Origin: Granulosicoccus sp045106475
GTDB taxonomy: Bacteria; Pseudomonadota; Gammaproteobacteria; Granulosicoccales; Granulosicoccaceae
NCBI GenBank assembly: GCA_045106475.1
Contig: JBGCEO010000023.1
Coordinates: forward strand, 62,001-126,000
Reading direction: 5' to 3'
Length of the DNA stretch: 64,000 nucleotides
Both the position numbers and the translations under genes were made by a program. How positions within the stretch are numbered: the stretch's first letter is position 1; every line of letters begins with the position of its first letter. This document shows, in pieces, positions 27,330 through 36,613 of this stretch. The notes beneath the pieces were generated by a model that saw nothing but the letters and a program-made list of their open reading frames with translations, ran no database searches and was not told where the DNA came from.

Positions 27330-28175
27330 TTAACCTTTAATACGCTGCTCCGAACTGACACTTTGTAGAACGCATCGGGTGGCATTCATTAGCGGGGCAT
27401 GGGTCTCTTTTAGTATTGCCACTCGATCAAACCTGTTGCCATCGCTGTTAATTGAATTTCTTAAGGCCTGACCAAAAACCTTTCTTAACTCTGTACCCAC
27501 GTTCCACTTGCATATACTCGTAGTTCGAGACAACCTTAGTCTCTGATCTTCAGGTACGCCAGATCCGCCGTGTATAACCAAGGGCACATCAGTTACAGAT
27601 TCTATAGCTGAGATCTGTTGCTCATCTAAACCCACCTGTTTATTCTCTTGCAAGTGGACATTACCGACAGATATAGCCATTGCATCAACCTTGGTTTCAA
27701 GCGCAAATCGAGAGGCTTCCTCAGCGTTGGTGCCTGTCGAGTCTTCACCTTCAGCATAGCCAACAAACCCGATTTCACCTTCGCATGAAACTCCCGACGC
27801 ATGAGCAAGCGCAACGATAGCTGCTGTTTCATCAATATTCTGAAGCAGTGGTTTACGCGAGCCATCGTACATCACAGATGTAAAACCACAATCGACTGCT
27901 TGCTTACATTCAGCATAAGAGTAACCGTGGTCCAGGTGCGCTACTACAGGCACACTGGCAGATTCTGCAAGGTGCTGGAACATCTTGCCTATAATTGGCA
28001 GAGGCGTATGTTCGCGACACCCTGGCCCCGCCTGTAAGATGACTGGCGCATTTTCAGCCTCGGCCGCCGCCACAACGGCGCGCATATCTTCCCATCCCAA
28101 CGTCACCAGCCCGGCGACTGCATAGTGCCCACTTAGAGCCGGTTGCAAAACCTCAGCAAGCGTTGCAACCGTCAT
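27330..28175 (-). CDS. iolJ: Class II fructose-bisphosphate aldolase family, probable IolJ
   Basis: A 281-residue zinc-dependent class II aldolase with VVAHLDHGYS (His80, catalytic Asp82, metal ligand His83), CEGEIGFVG, AISVGNVH and IHGGSGVP. In inositol clusters this family cleaves 6-phospho-5-dehydro-2-deoxy-D-gluconate to DHAP and malonate semialdehyde. The assignment rests on position: it is last in iolD-iolC-iolB-iolJ and its start overlaps the iolB stop by 4 bp. A tagatose- or fructose-bisphosphate role cannot be excluded from motifs alone. Confidence 0.82.
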   Translation of the reverse strand: MTVATLAEVLQPALSGHYAVAGLVTLGWEDMRAVVAAAEAENAPVILQAGPGCREHTPLPIIGKMFQHLAESASVPVVAHLDHGYSYAECKQAVDCGFTSVMYDGSRKPLLQNIDETAAIVALAHASGVSCEGEIGFVGYAEGEDSTGTNAEEASRFALETKVDAMAISVGNVHLQENKQVGLDEQQISAIESVTDVPLVIHGGSGVPEDQRLRLSRTTSICKWNVGTELRKVFGQALRNSINSDGNRFDRVAILKETHAPLMNATRCVLQSVSSEQRIKG

Positions 28176-29014
28176 TTGAATTTGGCGATCATATCTTTGA
28201 TACCGGGAATAGTTTCTATCTGATAGGCATGAGTAGGCTGGAAATACTGCACCAGTGAACGCTGACTCAAACCGCCCAGGATGGTGAAGTAGTACATCTC
28301 ATACCCCGGCAAGGCAGCACAGGGGTGATAGCCCTTATCCAGACAGATAGTAGATCCATCGACAATGTGATATGCATCACCGGGCTCATTATCAACTCGC
28401 TGCAACATTTGTACACCCGAGCCATGATTCGGTTTAAATCGAAAGTTGTAAGTTTCATCGTGTCTGGATTCGTCAGGCAATCGGTCGGTGTCATGCTTGT
28501 GCGATGGAAAGCCCGACCAACCTCCCTGACCTACCGTAAACAATTCGCTAACCAGCAATCGACCTACCTTGTCATGTTGTTTTTGTCCCAATATGTGTTT
28601 GATCTTGCGGTGCGTTTTCGTGTCGTCCGATCCGTATTGCACGAGATCAAGTTCTGCTTGTCTAACATCAAACGGTTCTAGTACTTTGTCGTACCTGGCT
28701 CCTGCAACAAATATTTCAGCGTTGTCAGAAAGACAAACCATCGTCGTTTTTGCACCCACAGGAACATATACCCCTTCTGGCTCGCCACCCCATACATCAA
28801 CTGTGCGATTGCCTAACGATGTAAAAGATGCACCTTCGATGTCTACATCGATAGTGCCGGTGGCCGGTACGATGCATGTCTCATAGGCAGGCACCTGGTA
28901 TTCAAAGGCCTGCCCTTTTGACAGTTTGACTATATTGAAATAATTCAACGGAACCAGCTTATCGTTGGTGTCGACGATAGGCTGGTTCTTGTTGTCATAA
29001 GGAGCTATATGCAC
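28172..29014 (-). CDS. iolB: 5-deoxy-glucuronate isomerase
   Basis: A 280-residue bicupin enzyme that converts 5-deoxy-D-glucuronate to 5-dehydro-2-deoxy-D-gluconate in myo-inositol breakdown. Family features include GWSGFPSHKHD (His metal ligands), a DESRHDETYNFRF segment, and the C-terminal cupin with GYHPCAALPGYEMYY. The length matches Bacillus IolB (271 aa). It lies between iolC (14-bp gap) and iolJ (4-bp overlap). Confidence 0.92.
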   Translation of the reverse strand: MHIAPYDNKNQPIVDTNDKLVPLNYFNIVKLSKGQAFEYQVPAYETCIVPATGTIDVDIEGASFTSLGNRTVDVWGGEPEGVYVPVGAKTTMVCLSDNAEIFVAGARYDKVLEPFDVRQAELDLVQYGSDDTKTHRKIKHILGQKQHDKVGRLLVSELFTVGQGGWSGFPSHKHDTDRLPDESRHDETYNFRFKPNHGSGVQMLQRVDNEPGDAYHIVDGSTICLDKGYHPCAALPGYEMYYFTILGGLSQRSLVQYFQPTHAYQIETIPGIKDMIAKFK

Positions 29015-29028
29015 AGGACAAATACCTT

Positions 29029-30009
29029 TTAGTTAATGATCGGATCAGGGTGTGATGACAAAAACTCATCCAATTCGGCAGGTGTTGGCATGGCTGGCGC
29101 ACATCCAACGCGCGACACGACGATCGAGGCACTGGCCGATCCGCGTAGCACTGATTCCTTAAGCGATCTGCCCGCCGCCAAGGATGCAATCAAACCACCC
29201 ATGAAGCTGTCGCCAGCACCGGTTGGTTTCAAGGCTGTGACAGGATAAATTCCGGTTCTAAATTCTTCTTCAGGTGTGATCGTGATAGAACCCTGTTCAC
29301 CCATTTTATAAACGACGATACTGGCAGACGTTCGAGCAAGCTGCCGGGCTTTTTCCAGACCCTGCTCATAGGCTCCTGCCATAAAACCAAATTCAACATC
29401 GTTGCCGATTATGACGTCGCACTGAGCGGCTGCCCGAGAGTAGACGATAGCAGCCTCCTCTGCAGATGCCCAGCTGTACGGTCTGTAGTCCACATCAAAT
29501 ATGAGCGGTAACCCAACGGCTTTTGCCTGCGTAAACGCATGAAACGTGGCACTTCTGGAGGGTTCTGCAGCGAATACTGTACCCGTCGTGATTAAAGCCC
29601 CATAGCTTGCATAGTCCACAGAGCTGACATCATCGATGTTCATTTGAAAATCGGCCGCGCCGTTTCGGTAGATCACGGTCTGGTGATCTTCGATACGGCT
29701 CTCTGATACTGCGAGTGAATTGCGCGCTTCACCTCCCTCAAGATAAACCTGACTGCGATCAACGCCGTATCCATCCAACTGCTTGAGGCAAAAACGACCT
29801 ACCGAATCATCAGAAACACGTGTAAGCAGCGCAGCACGGCCACCTTGTCGGGTGATGGCAACACAAATGTTGGCAGAGGAGCCGCCCAGGTTTGCTGAGA
29901 AATGGGTCGCCTCTTCAGTTTTTGTACCAGGGGGTTCGGGATAGAAGTCCATGCCAGCGCGCCCAATTACAATGAAGTTGTTTTGGCTTAATCGCGTGAA
30001 ATCCATCAC
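29029..30009 (-). CDS. iolC: 5-dehydro-2-deoxygluconokinase
   Basis: A 326-residue PfkB-family kinase phosphorylating 5-dehydro-2-deoxy-D-gluconate. IolC-type N-terminus FIVIGRAGMDFYP, GGSSANICVAITRQGG, FDVDYRPYSW and the catalytic PTGAGDSFMGG are visible. It is a single-domain IolC (some proteobacterial IolC proteins carry a C-terminal DUF2090 domain; this one does not). It starts 3 bp after the iolD stop. Confidence 0.92.
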   Translation of the reverse strand: MMDFTRLSQNNFIVIGRAGMDFYPEPPGTKTEEATHFSANLGGSSANICVAITRQGGRAALLTRVSDDSVGRFCLKQLDGYGVDRSQVYLEGGEARNSLAVSESRIEDHQTVIYRNGAADFQMNIDDVSSVDYASYGALITTGTVFAAEPSRSATFHAFTQAKAVGLPLIFDVDYRPYSWASAEEAAIVYSRAAAQCDVIIGNDVEFGFMAGAYEQGLEKARQLARTSASIVVYKMGEQGSITITPEEEFRTGIYPVTALKPTGAGDSFMGGLIASLAAGRSLKESVLRGSASASIVVSRVGCAPAMPTPAELDEFLSSHPDPIIN

Positions 30010-30012
30010 TGC

Positions 30013-31887
30013 CTAAACACCCTTTCGCTGTTTTTGTCTACTCGACTCCCACTCGGCATGTGCATCTCGAACTTCGGGTGTTTCTGAGGTGTGCGGGGTA
30101 CCAATCTCCCACCAGGTATGCCCTTCGTTGGTCCATCCTTCATAGGCATCCACTTTCATTACGATCACATAGGTGTTGCTCGCTTCTTGCGCACGCTTGA
30201 AAGCATCTGACAACTCAGATGCATTCTCAACGGTTTCGGCGGTAGCCCCCATGGCCTGTGCATGGGCAGCAAAATCCACCGCAAAAGGTTCGCTGGAAAC
30301 TGTCGGCGTGTCTTTAATCAAATTGTTGAAACTCTGATTACCCGTGTTGTTCTGCAACTTGTTTATAACGGCAAACCCACCATTGTCGAGTAATAGGATA
30401 ATGAGTTTTTTCTGCGTCAACACGGCAGAGTAAATATCAGAATTCAACATGAGATAGGAGCCGTCACCACAAAAGACTATGGTGTCTCTTTCGGGTTCAC
30501 TTTCAGATTGTGCAATACGTGCCCCCCAACCGCCTGCAATCTCATAACCCATGCAGGAAAAACCAAACTCTATATCCACTGTACCCGTTGCCAGCGTGCG
30601 CCAGTTAGCACATACCTCAGCAGGTAACCCCCCAGCCGCAGCAACCACTCGGTCATTTGGATCGCAGAGTTCATTGACCACGCCTATGGCCTGTGCATAG
30701 GAATTTGGCCGATTTCCGTAGGATACATTCTGGGCTACATAGATATCCCACTGCTTTCGTTCCTCCTGCGCCTTGCTCGTCCATCCATCGGGGGCCTTAT
30801 AGGATTCAATCGAGCTGTGTAAAGCCAACAACCCCAGTTTGGCATCACATACCATCGACAGGGAATTATGTTTACTGGCATCGTAGCGTCCAGCGTTTAA
30901 TGAAATAAACCTGGCTCCTTTCGAGAATGCAGTCCAGGAACCTGTGGTGAAATCCTGCAAGCGTGTACCCACAGCCAAAACTACATCAGCCTCTGCAGCC
31001 AGAGTATTAGCGCAATTTGAACCGGTAACGCCTATCGGGCCGATGTTTAATGGATGAGTTGCGATCATATTTGCGCGACCTGCAATAGTTTCGACCACCG
31101 GAATTTGATGCGCTTCGGCAAATTGCGTTAGCTCATTCACAGCTTGCGAATACTGCACACCTCCACCGGCGATAATCAATGGCTGCCTGGCTGATAATAA
31201 AAGGGCTGCAGCATCAGCAACCTCATTGTCGTCCGGGCCACTGCGCCGAATACGATGAATCGTTTTTTCAAAAAATGAAAGGGGGTAATCGTAAGTCCAT
31301 CCCTGCACATCTTGAGGTAGACCTAAAAAAGCCGGGCCACAGTCTGCCGGATCTAGCATAGTGGCTATAGCGTGCGGCAAAGACTGAATAATCTGAGCCG
31401 GATGAGTAATGCGATCCCAATAGCGGGTAACGGGTTTAAACGCATCATTGACACCATAGGTTGGGTCATTGAAATTTTCCATCTGCTGCAAAACAGGATC
31501 TGGCAGACGCGTCAGAAAGGTATCTCCACATAACAGCAACATGGGCAAGCGATTCGCGTTAGCCAGAGCTGCAGATGTGAGTAGATTGGACGTGCCAGGT
31601 CCTGCAGAGGCAGTACAGAACATGATACGCCGCCGCAAATGATACTTGGCGTATGCAGCTGCCGCGAAGCCCATGCTCTGCTCGTTTTGTCCCCTGAACA
31701 GCGGCAACTCTTCGCGATGATTGAACAGTGCTTCGCCCAGGCAAGTAACGTTGCCATGGCCAAAAATACCAAACCCACCGCCGAACAGTCTTTGCTCCTG
31801 ACCATCGTTAACGATAAATTGATTTGACATCCAGCGGATGATTGCCTGAGCTGTTGTCAGACAAACCGTCTGCTCTGCAGTATTCAT
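30013..31887 (-). CDS. iolD: 3D-(3,5/4)-trihydroxycyclohexane-1,2-dione acylhydrolase
   Basis: A thiamine-diphosphate enzyme that opens the cyclitol ring in inositol catabolism. It has the family N-terminus LTTAQAIIRWM, FGHGNVTCLGEAL, and the TPP-binding region GDGSYLMLNSDIYSAVL ending LLDNGGF. The frame is open to 31983, through the operator. I prefer the ATG at 31887 (624 aa), which has GGAG 12 bases upstream and aligns with known IolD starts; ATG 31899 abuts that GGAG. It is first in the minus-strand iolD-C-B-J operon. Confidence 0.92.
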   Translation of the reverse strand: MNTAEQTVCLTTAQAIIRWMSNQFIVNDGQEQRLFGGGFGIFGHGNVTCLGEALFNHREELPLFRGQNEQSMGFAAAAYAKYHLRRRIMFCTASAGPGTSNLLTSAALANANRLPMLLLCGDTFLTRLPDPVLQQMENFNDPTYGVNDAFKPVTRYWDRITHPAQIIQSLPHAIATMLDPADCGPAFLGLPQDVQGWTYDYPLSFFEKTIHRIRRSGPDDNEVADAAALLLSARQPLIIAGGGVQYSQAVNELTQFAEAHQIPVVETIAGRANMIATHPLNIGPIGVTGSNCANTLAAEADVVLAVGTRLQDFTTGSWTAFSKGARFISLNAGRYDASKHNSLSMVCDAKLGLLALHSSIESYKAPDGWTSKAQEERKQWDIYVAQNVSYGNRPNSYAQAIGVVNELCDPNDRVVAAAGGLPAEVCANWRTLATGTVDIEFGFSCMGYEIAGGWGARIAQSESEPERDTIVFCGDGSYLMLNSDIYSAVLTQKKLIILLLDNGGFAVINKLQNNTGNQSFNNLIKDTPTVSSEPFAVDFAAHAQAMGATAETVENASELSDAFKRAQEASNTYVIVMKVDAYEGWTNEGHTWWEIGTPHTSETPEVRDAHAEWESSRQKQRKGV

Positions 31888-31968
31888 AGTCAGTGTCATC
31901 TCCACGCGCAATGAGCATTGTTCATCAAAACAATGTTGACGAATAATCAAGACCGAGGATACAATAAA

Positions 31969-31982
31969 TGCAACCGGTTGCA
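31969..31982. promoter_or_regulatory. LacI-type operator, copy 1 (iolD/iolE divergent region)
   Basis: TGCAACCGGTTGCA is a perfect 14-bp palindrome in the 210-bp gap between iolD (minus) and iolE (plus). It sits 82 bp upstream of the iolD start and 116 bp upstream of iolE. Central CG symmetry and length are typical of LacI/GalR-family operators. The identical 14-mer recurs at 35479-35492 next to a lacI-type gene, so both are probably sites for that repressor. Confidence 0.8.
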
Positions 31983-32097
31983 AAGAACTATTGCGATCAG
32001 CTTCTACACTGACAAGGCCTGCGCTCTAACCGGTCACTCCATAGTCTGCATGCTCGACCCATCCACACATGAATCCGTACATTTAAGGCGAATAACG

Positions 32098-32991
32098 ATG
32101 AGTATCACCATAGGTAATGCACCCTGTTCATGGGGTGTTGAGTTTGCACAGGATGAGCGCAACCCCCATTGGCAAACCGTATTAAAGGAATGTGCAGACG
32201 CAGGCTATACAGGTATTGAACTAGGTCCCGTTGGTTATATGCCTGAAGACCCGGTTGAACTTGCAGAGGCACTTGATCAACATGGATTAACGTTAATTGG
32301 CGGGGTTGTTTTCCGCGCTTTCCATGACGCAGCACAATGGGATGACGTTTTGGATGGCGCTAAACGAACGTGCAAAGCACTCAGTGCACATGGTGCTAAA
32401 CACTTTGTTCTGATCGATTCCATTTCGCCCCGGCGAGCTCCTACTGCAGGCCGGGCCAGCGAGGCGGAACAAATGGACTCAGCAGAGTGGGCAGCCTATC
32501 GGGATCGGCTTGTTACGATCGCAAAGATGGGGGCTGAGGAATACGGACTCATACCGGAACTTCACCCGCATGCAGGTGGGTTCATGGATTTCGAACCAGA
32601 GATAGAACGCTTTCTGCAAGAGGTTGATGCGCAGACCATGAAGCTATGCATTGACACGGGCCACTGCACCTATGCGGGTTTTGATCCGGTTGCTTTCATG
32701 AAGCGACACATTGATCGAATAAGCTACGTTCATTTTAAAGACACTGACCCAAAGATAAAGGCACGAGCGATCGCTAATCGCACAGGATTCTATGAAGCCT
32801 GTGGACAAGGTATTTTTTGCAATCTTGCCGATGGCGAAGTGGATTTCCCAAGCGTAAGACAACTATTGATCGACGCCGACTACCAGGGCTGGTGCACGAT
32901 AGAACAAGACTGCGACCCGACTCTTGATCCTGATCCGCTTGGCGACGCAAGAGCCAACCGCGAGTATCTTCAATCGATAGGCTTCGCCTAA
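32098..32991 (+). CDS. iolE: Inosose dehydratase-like TIM-barrel protein (IolE family)
   Basis: A 297-residue xylose-isomerase-like TIM barrel of the AP-endonuclease-2 fold. Typical features are IGNAPCSWGVEF at the start, ELHPHAGGFMD, CIDTGHCTYAG and YVHFKDTDP. IolE dehydrates 2-keto-myo-inositol. The ATG at 32098 with AAGGCG seven bases upstream is preferred to the open frame from 31918, which would cross the operator. It could be an IolE paralogue such as IolH/IolI; the cluster lacks another candidate for the dehydratase, favouring IolE. Confidence 0.82.
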   Translation: MSITIGNAPCSWGVEFAQDERNPHWQTVLKECADAGYTGIELGPVGYMPEDPVELAEALDQHGLTLIGGVVFRAFHDAAQWDDVLDGAKRTCKALSAHGAKHFVLIDSISPRRAPTAGRASEAEQMDSAEWAAYRDRLVTIAKMGAEEYGLIPELHPHAGGFMDFEPEIERFLQEVDAQTMKLCIDTGHCTYAGFDPVAFMKRHIDRISYVHFKDTDPKIKARAIANRTGFYEACGQGIFCNLADGEVDFPSVRQLLIDADYQGWCTIEQDCDPTLDPDPLGDARANREYLQSIGFA

Positions 32992-33017
32992 TTCACCCGA
33001 ACGAGAACAACAAGCTT

Positions 33018-34175
33018 ATGAGTAAATTGACCTGGGGCATGATCGGTGGCGGCGAAGGCAGTCAGATAGGTCCGGCCCATCGCTTGGGTTCAGGCTTGGA
33101 CGGTTTGTTCGAATTCACAGCTGGCGCACTGGATCACAGGCCTGAAGAAGGCAGGCAATATGCACAGCGACTCGGTCTTGCTAAAGAGCGCTCTTACGGT
33201 GACTGGCAGGAAATGCTTGCGGCCGAACGCAAGCGTGCGGACAAGGTTGATCTTGTAACTGTTGCCACGCCCAACTCGACCCACTTTGAAATAACCAAAG
33301 CCTTTCTTGAAGCAGGATTCCATGTGCTTTGTGAAAAACCCATGACCATGACGGTTGAAGAGGGTGAGGAAATCGTCAAGATCAGTCGCGCGAGCGGGCA
33401 AATTTGTGCAGTCAACTACGGCTATAGCGGCTACTCGCTTGTGCGTCATATGCGAGCAATGATTGCACGTGGTGATCTGGGTGCAATTCGTCTTATCAAA
33501 GCGGAATTTTCACACGGACACCACGCGGATGCAGCTGATGCTGACAACCCACGCGTACGTTGGCGTTATGATCCGGCACAGGCGGGTGTCTCTGCCCAAT
33601 TTGCTGATTGCGGAATTCACGCTTTGCATATGGCAAGTTTTGTTAGCGGCCAGGAAGTTACCAGTCTCTCTGCAGATATCGTTTCTTGCATAGCATCCAG
33701 AGAATTGGAAGACGACGCTATGGTAAATTTTCGAATGAGTGGCGGCGTTGTCGGGCGGCTTTGGACATCATCAATAGCCATTGGCCGGCAGCACGGTTTA
33801 ACCATTCAAGTATTTGGAGAAAATGGCGGACTAAGATGGGCGCAAGAACAGCCTAATCAATTGCACTGGATGCCTCTTAACGAGAGGTTGCAAATAATAG
33901 AGCGTGGCGAAGCCAACCTGTCCCCAGAGGCTGATCGAAGTACACGCGTAACCATTGGACATGCTGAAGGTATGCCTTTAGCGTTTGCCAATATCTACAC
34001 CGATTTGTATGAGGCAATTTCTGCTCATAAGCAAGGTCGCAGTATCGACCCGGCTGCTGATCTATATCCACGAGCTACGGATGGCTTGCGATCAATGGCA
34101 GCCGTTGCTGCGGTGGCTGAATCCGGCGCATCAAACTCTGCCTGGGTGGATGCCCGTCCTCCCATGTTTCGCTAA
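33018..34175 (+). CDS. Gfo/Idh/MocA oxidoreductase (inositol dehydrogenase-like)
   Basis: A 385-residue NAD(P)-dependent oxidoreductase. The N-terminal Rossmann motif is the atypical GGGEGSQIGPAHR type, followed by VATPNSTHFE and the active-site HVLCEKPMTM (catalytic Lys). It lies 26 bp after iolE on the same strand. It may oxidise an inositol isomer or a derived sugar; no other clear IolG is in the window. Precise substrate is unknown. Confidence 0.88.
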   Translation: MSKLTWGMIGGGEGSQIGPAHRLGSGLDGLFEFTAGALDHRPEEGRQYAQRLGLAKERSYGDWQEMLAAERKRADKVDLVTVATPNSTHFEITKAFLEAGFHVLCEKPMTMTVEEGEEIVKISRASGQICAVNYGYSGYSLVRHMRAMIARGDLGAIRLIKAEFSHGHHADAADADNPRVRWRYDPAQAGVSAQFADCGIHALHMASFVSGQEVTSLSADIVSCIASRELEDDAMVNFRMSGGVVGRLWTSSIAIGRQHGLTIQVFGENGGLRWAQEQPNQLHWMPLNERLQIIERGEANLSPEADRSTRVTIGHAEGMPLAFANIYTDLYEAISAHKQGRSIDPAADLYPRATDGLRSMAAVAAVAESGASNSAWVDARPPMFR

Positions 34176-34193
34176 CGATGCCGCTTGAGCGCT

Positions 34194-34218
34194 GCCGGGT
34201 AATTCTCATTACACCGGC
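34194..34218. terminator. Bidirectional hairpin between convergent genes
   Basis: GCCGGGTAAT, a TCTC loop, and ATTACACCGGC form a 10-bp stem with one bulged A. It lies between the convergent oxidoreductase (ends 34175) and lacI gene (ends 34225). T-runs are weak on both sides, but the position and stem strength suggest transcription termination. Confidence 0.5.
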
Positions 34219-34224
34219 CTACGC

Positions 34225-35229
34225 TTAATGCCGTAGTCTTGGTTTGAGCGTACTACGCTCTATCACCGAGCTTGGAAACAGTCGGGCTTCCGGATATCGA
34301 TCAGGTTCTTCTAGCATTGCAACAATAAGCTCTATGGAAGAGCTAATGATCTGTTGAATGGGTTGGCGGATAGTTGTAAGACTAATATTCTCCCAACCAG
34401 CCATTTGCATATCGTTTAATCCCAGCAGTCCGATATCTTCAGGCACGCATAACCCTGCATCCCGGACAGCGCTCAAAGCGCCAATCGATAGAACATCATC
34501 ACCACAGAAATAGGCTTCAGCTGGTTTTTTTTCTAATAGGCACAGCATTTCTTTTCGACCGGCCTCAAAGGAGTAAGCGCCGGCAAAGCTATGCTCTACC
34601 TCTATGGTTGGGTGGAATTCAAGCTCCGACATAAAGCCTGCAAAACGATCCTGCGTCGATGTGGCCGTTTTAGGTCCACCTAAAAAACCAACGCGTTTGT
34701 AGCCTCTTGCCACAAGCTCGCGCGCAGCCATTCTTCCACACTCGACATTGTCTATTCCTACCACGTGAACCTGGGGAGTACTGGAATGCCTGCCAAAGGA
34801 ATGCACGACGGGTAAGCGCGCATCTTTAAAGGCTTGAGAAAATGCCGGTGTGAGTGTGGAAGATGCAACGACGACTCCATCAACAGAGTATTGCTGCAGC
34901 ATCTTTACCGATTGTGCAGGATCGGTTTCATCAGTCAGGTTTACCAGCAACGGCCTTAAACCCCGTTCTTGTAACCCTCGAGTAAAAAGGTCAAAGACTT
35001 CCAGAAAGATCGGGTGATGGAAATTGTTTGAAACCAGCCCGATCAGGCGCGTGCGGCCAGTGGTTAGACTCGATGCTAAAGCATTAGGGGTATAGCCTAG
35101 TTCAGCCGCTGCATTCTCAACACGAAGACGCATTTTATCCGATACTGAAGCACCATCAGTAAACGTTCTGGATACTGCTGAGCGGGATACTCCAGCTCGC
35201 TCTGCAACTTCTTTGAGTGTAACGGGCAA
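34225..35229 (-). CDS. LacI-family transcriptional repressor (probable inositol regulator)
   Basis: A canonical 334-residue LacI/GalR protein. It has an N-terminal HTH (TLKEVAERAGVSRSAVSRTF) with hinge helix (NALASSL near residue 52), then a periplasmic-binding-protein-like effector domain (RLIGLVSNNFHHPIF, DGVVVASS, YKRVGFLGGP, LLGLNDMQMAGW). It lies downstream of a small membrane-protein gene whose promoter carries the 14-bp palindrome also present at the iolD/iolE promoter. The simplest reading is an autoregulated repressor of the inositol genes. The inducer is unknown. Confidence 0.9.
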   Translation of the reverse strand: MPVTLKEVAERAGVSRSAVSRTFTDGASVSDKMRLRVENAAAELGYTPNALASSLTTGRTRLIGLVSNNFHHPIFLEVFDLFTRGLQERGLRPLLVNLTDETDPAQSVKMLQQYSVDGVVVASSTLTPAFSQAFKDARLPVVHSFGRHSSTPQVHVVGIDNVECGRMAARELVARGYKRVGFLGGPKTATSTQDRFAGFMSELEFHPTIEVEHSFAGAYSFEAGRKEMLCLLEKKPAEAYFCGDDVLSIGALSAVRDAGLCVPEDIGLLGLNDMQMAGWENISLTTIRQPIQQIISSSIELIVAMLEEPDRYPEARLFPSSVIERSTLKPRLRH

Positions 35230-35241
35230 AGCGATTGCTCC

Positions 35242-35472
35242 TTAGTCTTGCTGATCATTTTCTTGCTGACTGTTTTCCGGCCACCCACTAAACAGTAGCT
35301 GCCAGGCTGCAAATGCGCCGATGGCAACAAAGACAAACGCCCAGGAAGGCGAGTCATTTGCGAATTCGACAATCGACCAGGCAAGGCAACACGCTATAAC
35401 GGCAACTCGCCGCCACAAGGGTATAAAAAACGGCACCTGTAGATCAAAGAAGCTATTTTTATTAGTGGCCAT
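35242..35472 (-). CDS. Small two-TM membrane protein
   Basis: A 76-residue protein with a soluble start (FFDLQVPFFIPLWRR), two hydrophobic segments (about 23-40 and 45-62) and a polar Gln/Asn/Asp tail. I do not recognise a named function. It resembles small uncharacterised membrane proteins that I recall next to sugar regulators or dehydrogenases. It lies 12 bp upstream of the lacI gene on the same strand and immediately behind the operator at 35479-35492, so it belongs to the same regulated unit. Confidence 0.7.
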   Translation of the reverse strand: MATNKNSFFDLQVPFFIPLWRRVAVIACCLAWSIVEFANDSPSWAFVFVAIGAFAAWQLLFSGWPENSQQENDQQD

Positions 35473-35478
35473 TTATCT

Positions 35479-35492
35479 TGCAACCGGTTGCA
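35479..35492. promoter_or_regulatory. LacI-type operator, copy 2
   Basis: Second exact copy of TGCAACCGGTTGCA. It lies 7 bp upstream of the small membrane-protein/lacI unit (minus strand) and 76 bp upstream of the oxidoreductase at 35568 (plus strand). Its placement over the minus-strand translation-initiation region fits autorepression. Confidence 0.8.
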
Positions 35493-35567
35493 TAGTATGA
35501 GTTTACTTCAGTATCATGCGTTCTGCAAACAACCCCGCATTGACAGCATCGAGGCTTAACAATCGAC

Positions 35568-36581
35568 ATGACAGAGTTAAAAGTTGCGTGTGCGGGTGCT
35601 GGCTATTTCAGTACCTTTCACTATGAAGCCTGGGCGCGTATCGAGAACACATGTGTTGTCGGTTCAATGGCCAAAGAACATGTATCACCTGCATGCCAAT
35701 TGCTGCCAGGCTACTCTGACCTGGATGTCATGCTGCAGGAAACTAACCCGGATATTCTGGACATCATCACCCCGCCAGTCACTCATGCAAACTTCATCAA
35801 CAAGGCACTAGAGCACAACATCAACACTATCACTTGCCAAAAGCCGTTTTGCACCACTCTCGAAGAAGCTCAAAAAATAGTAGCCGATTGTCAAGAAGCC
35901 AAAACCCGTTTGGTGATTCATGAAAACTTTAGATTTCAACCCTGGTTTCGCTGTATAAAGCAGGCCATCGATGAAGGCCTTGTCGGAGACCTACATCAAA
36001 TAGTTTTTCGCCTTCGTACCGGCGATGGACAAGGTCCAGATGCCTATCTAGACAGACAACCCTACTTCCAGACTATGCCCAGGTTTCTGATTCATGAAAC
36101 GGGCATTCACTACATTGATACGTTTCGCTATCTGATGGGTGAGCCTACTGCTGTGTACGCCGATTTACGCACCATGAATCCAGCTATCAAGGGTGAGGAT
36201 GCCGGCTACTTTATTTTCGACTTTGATAGAGATAAACGTGCGCTCTTTGATGGGAATAGATGTTTGGATCACTGTGCAGATAATCAACGCACGACTTTAG
36301 GTGAATGCCTTGTTGAGGGAAACAAAGGCTCACTAACACTATATGGCGATGGCAGTGTTCACCATCGACCCTTTGGGCACTCTGACAGCAAAGTTCTATT
36401 GGCAGCGCAGATCTGGTCTGGTTTCGCTGGTGATTGTGTATTCAATTTTCAACAGCATGTTGTCGATGCACTTAAAGGCACAACCAAACTTGAGAACAGC
36501 GGGCAGGAATACCTGAGGAATCTTGCCGTAGAGTCGGCACTGTATCTATCTGCACAAAAACGAATGAAAATCGATATCTGA
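35568..36581 (+). CDS. Gfo/Idh/MocA oxidoreductase
   Basis: A 337-residue oxidoreductase with the Rossmann segment VACAGAGYFSTFH, DIITPPVTH and an active-site ITCQKPF in place of the commoner C-E-K-P, retaining the Lys. A C-terminal IHETGIHYIDTFRYLMG supplies the usual His/Asp region. It is divergent from the small protein/lacI unit and shares operator copy 2, so it is probably part of the same sugar or cyclitol regulon. Substrate unknown. Confidence 0.87.
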   Translation: MTELKVACAGAGYFSTFHYEAWARIENTCVVGSMAKEHVSPACQLLPGYSDLDVMLQETNPDILDIITPPVTHANFINKALEHNINTITCQKPFCTTLEEAQKIVADCQEAKTRLVIHENFRFQPWFRCIKQAIDEGLVGDLHQIVFRLRTGDGQGPDAYLDRQPYFQTMPRFLIHETGIHYIDTFRYLMGEPTAVYADLRTMNPAIKGEDAGYFIFDFDRDKRALFDGNRCLDHCADNQRTTLGECLVEGNKGSLTLYGDGSVHHRPFGHSDSKVLLAAQIWSGFAGDCVFNFQQHVVDALKGTTKLENSGQEYLRNLAVESALYLSAQKRMKIDI

Positions 36582-36613
36582 TCTAGAGAAAGAGCGCAGC
36601 AAGATAGATCGGA

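Noticed and set aside
31918..32097. 60-residue N-terminal extension of iolE
   Set aside because: It would translate the operator and promoter region; AAGGCG and ATG at 32098 fit the family start.
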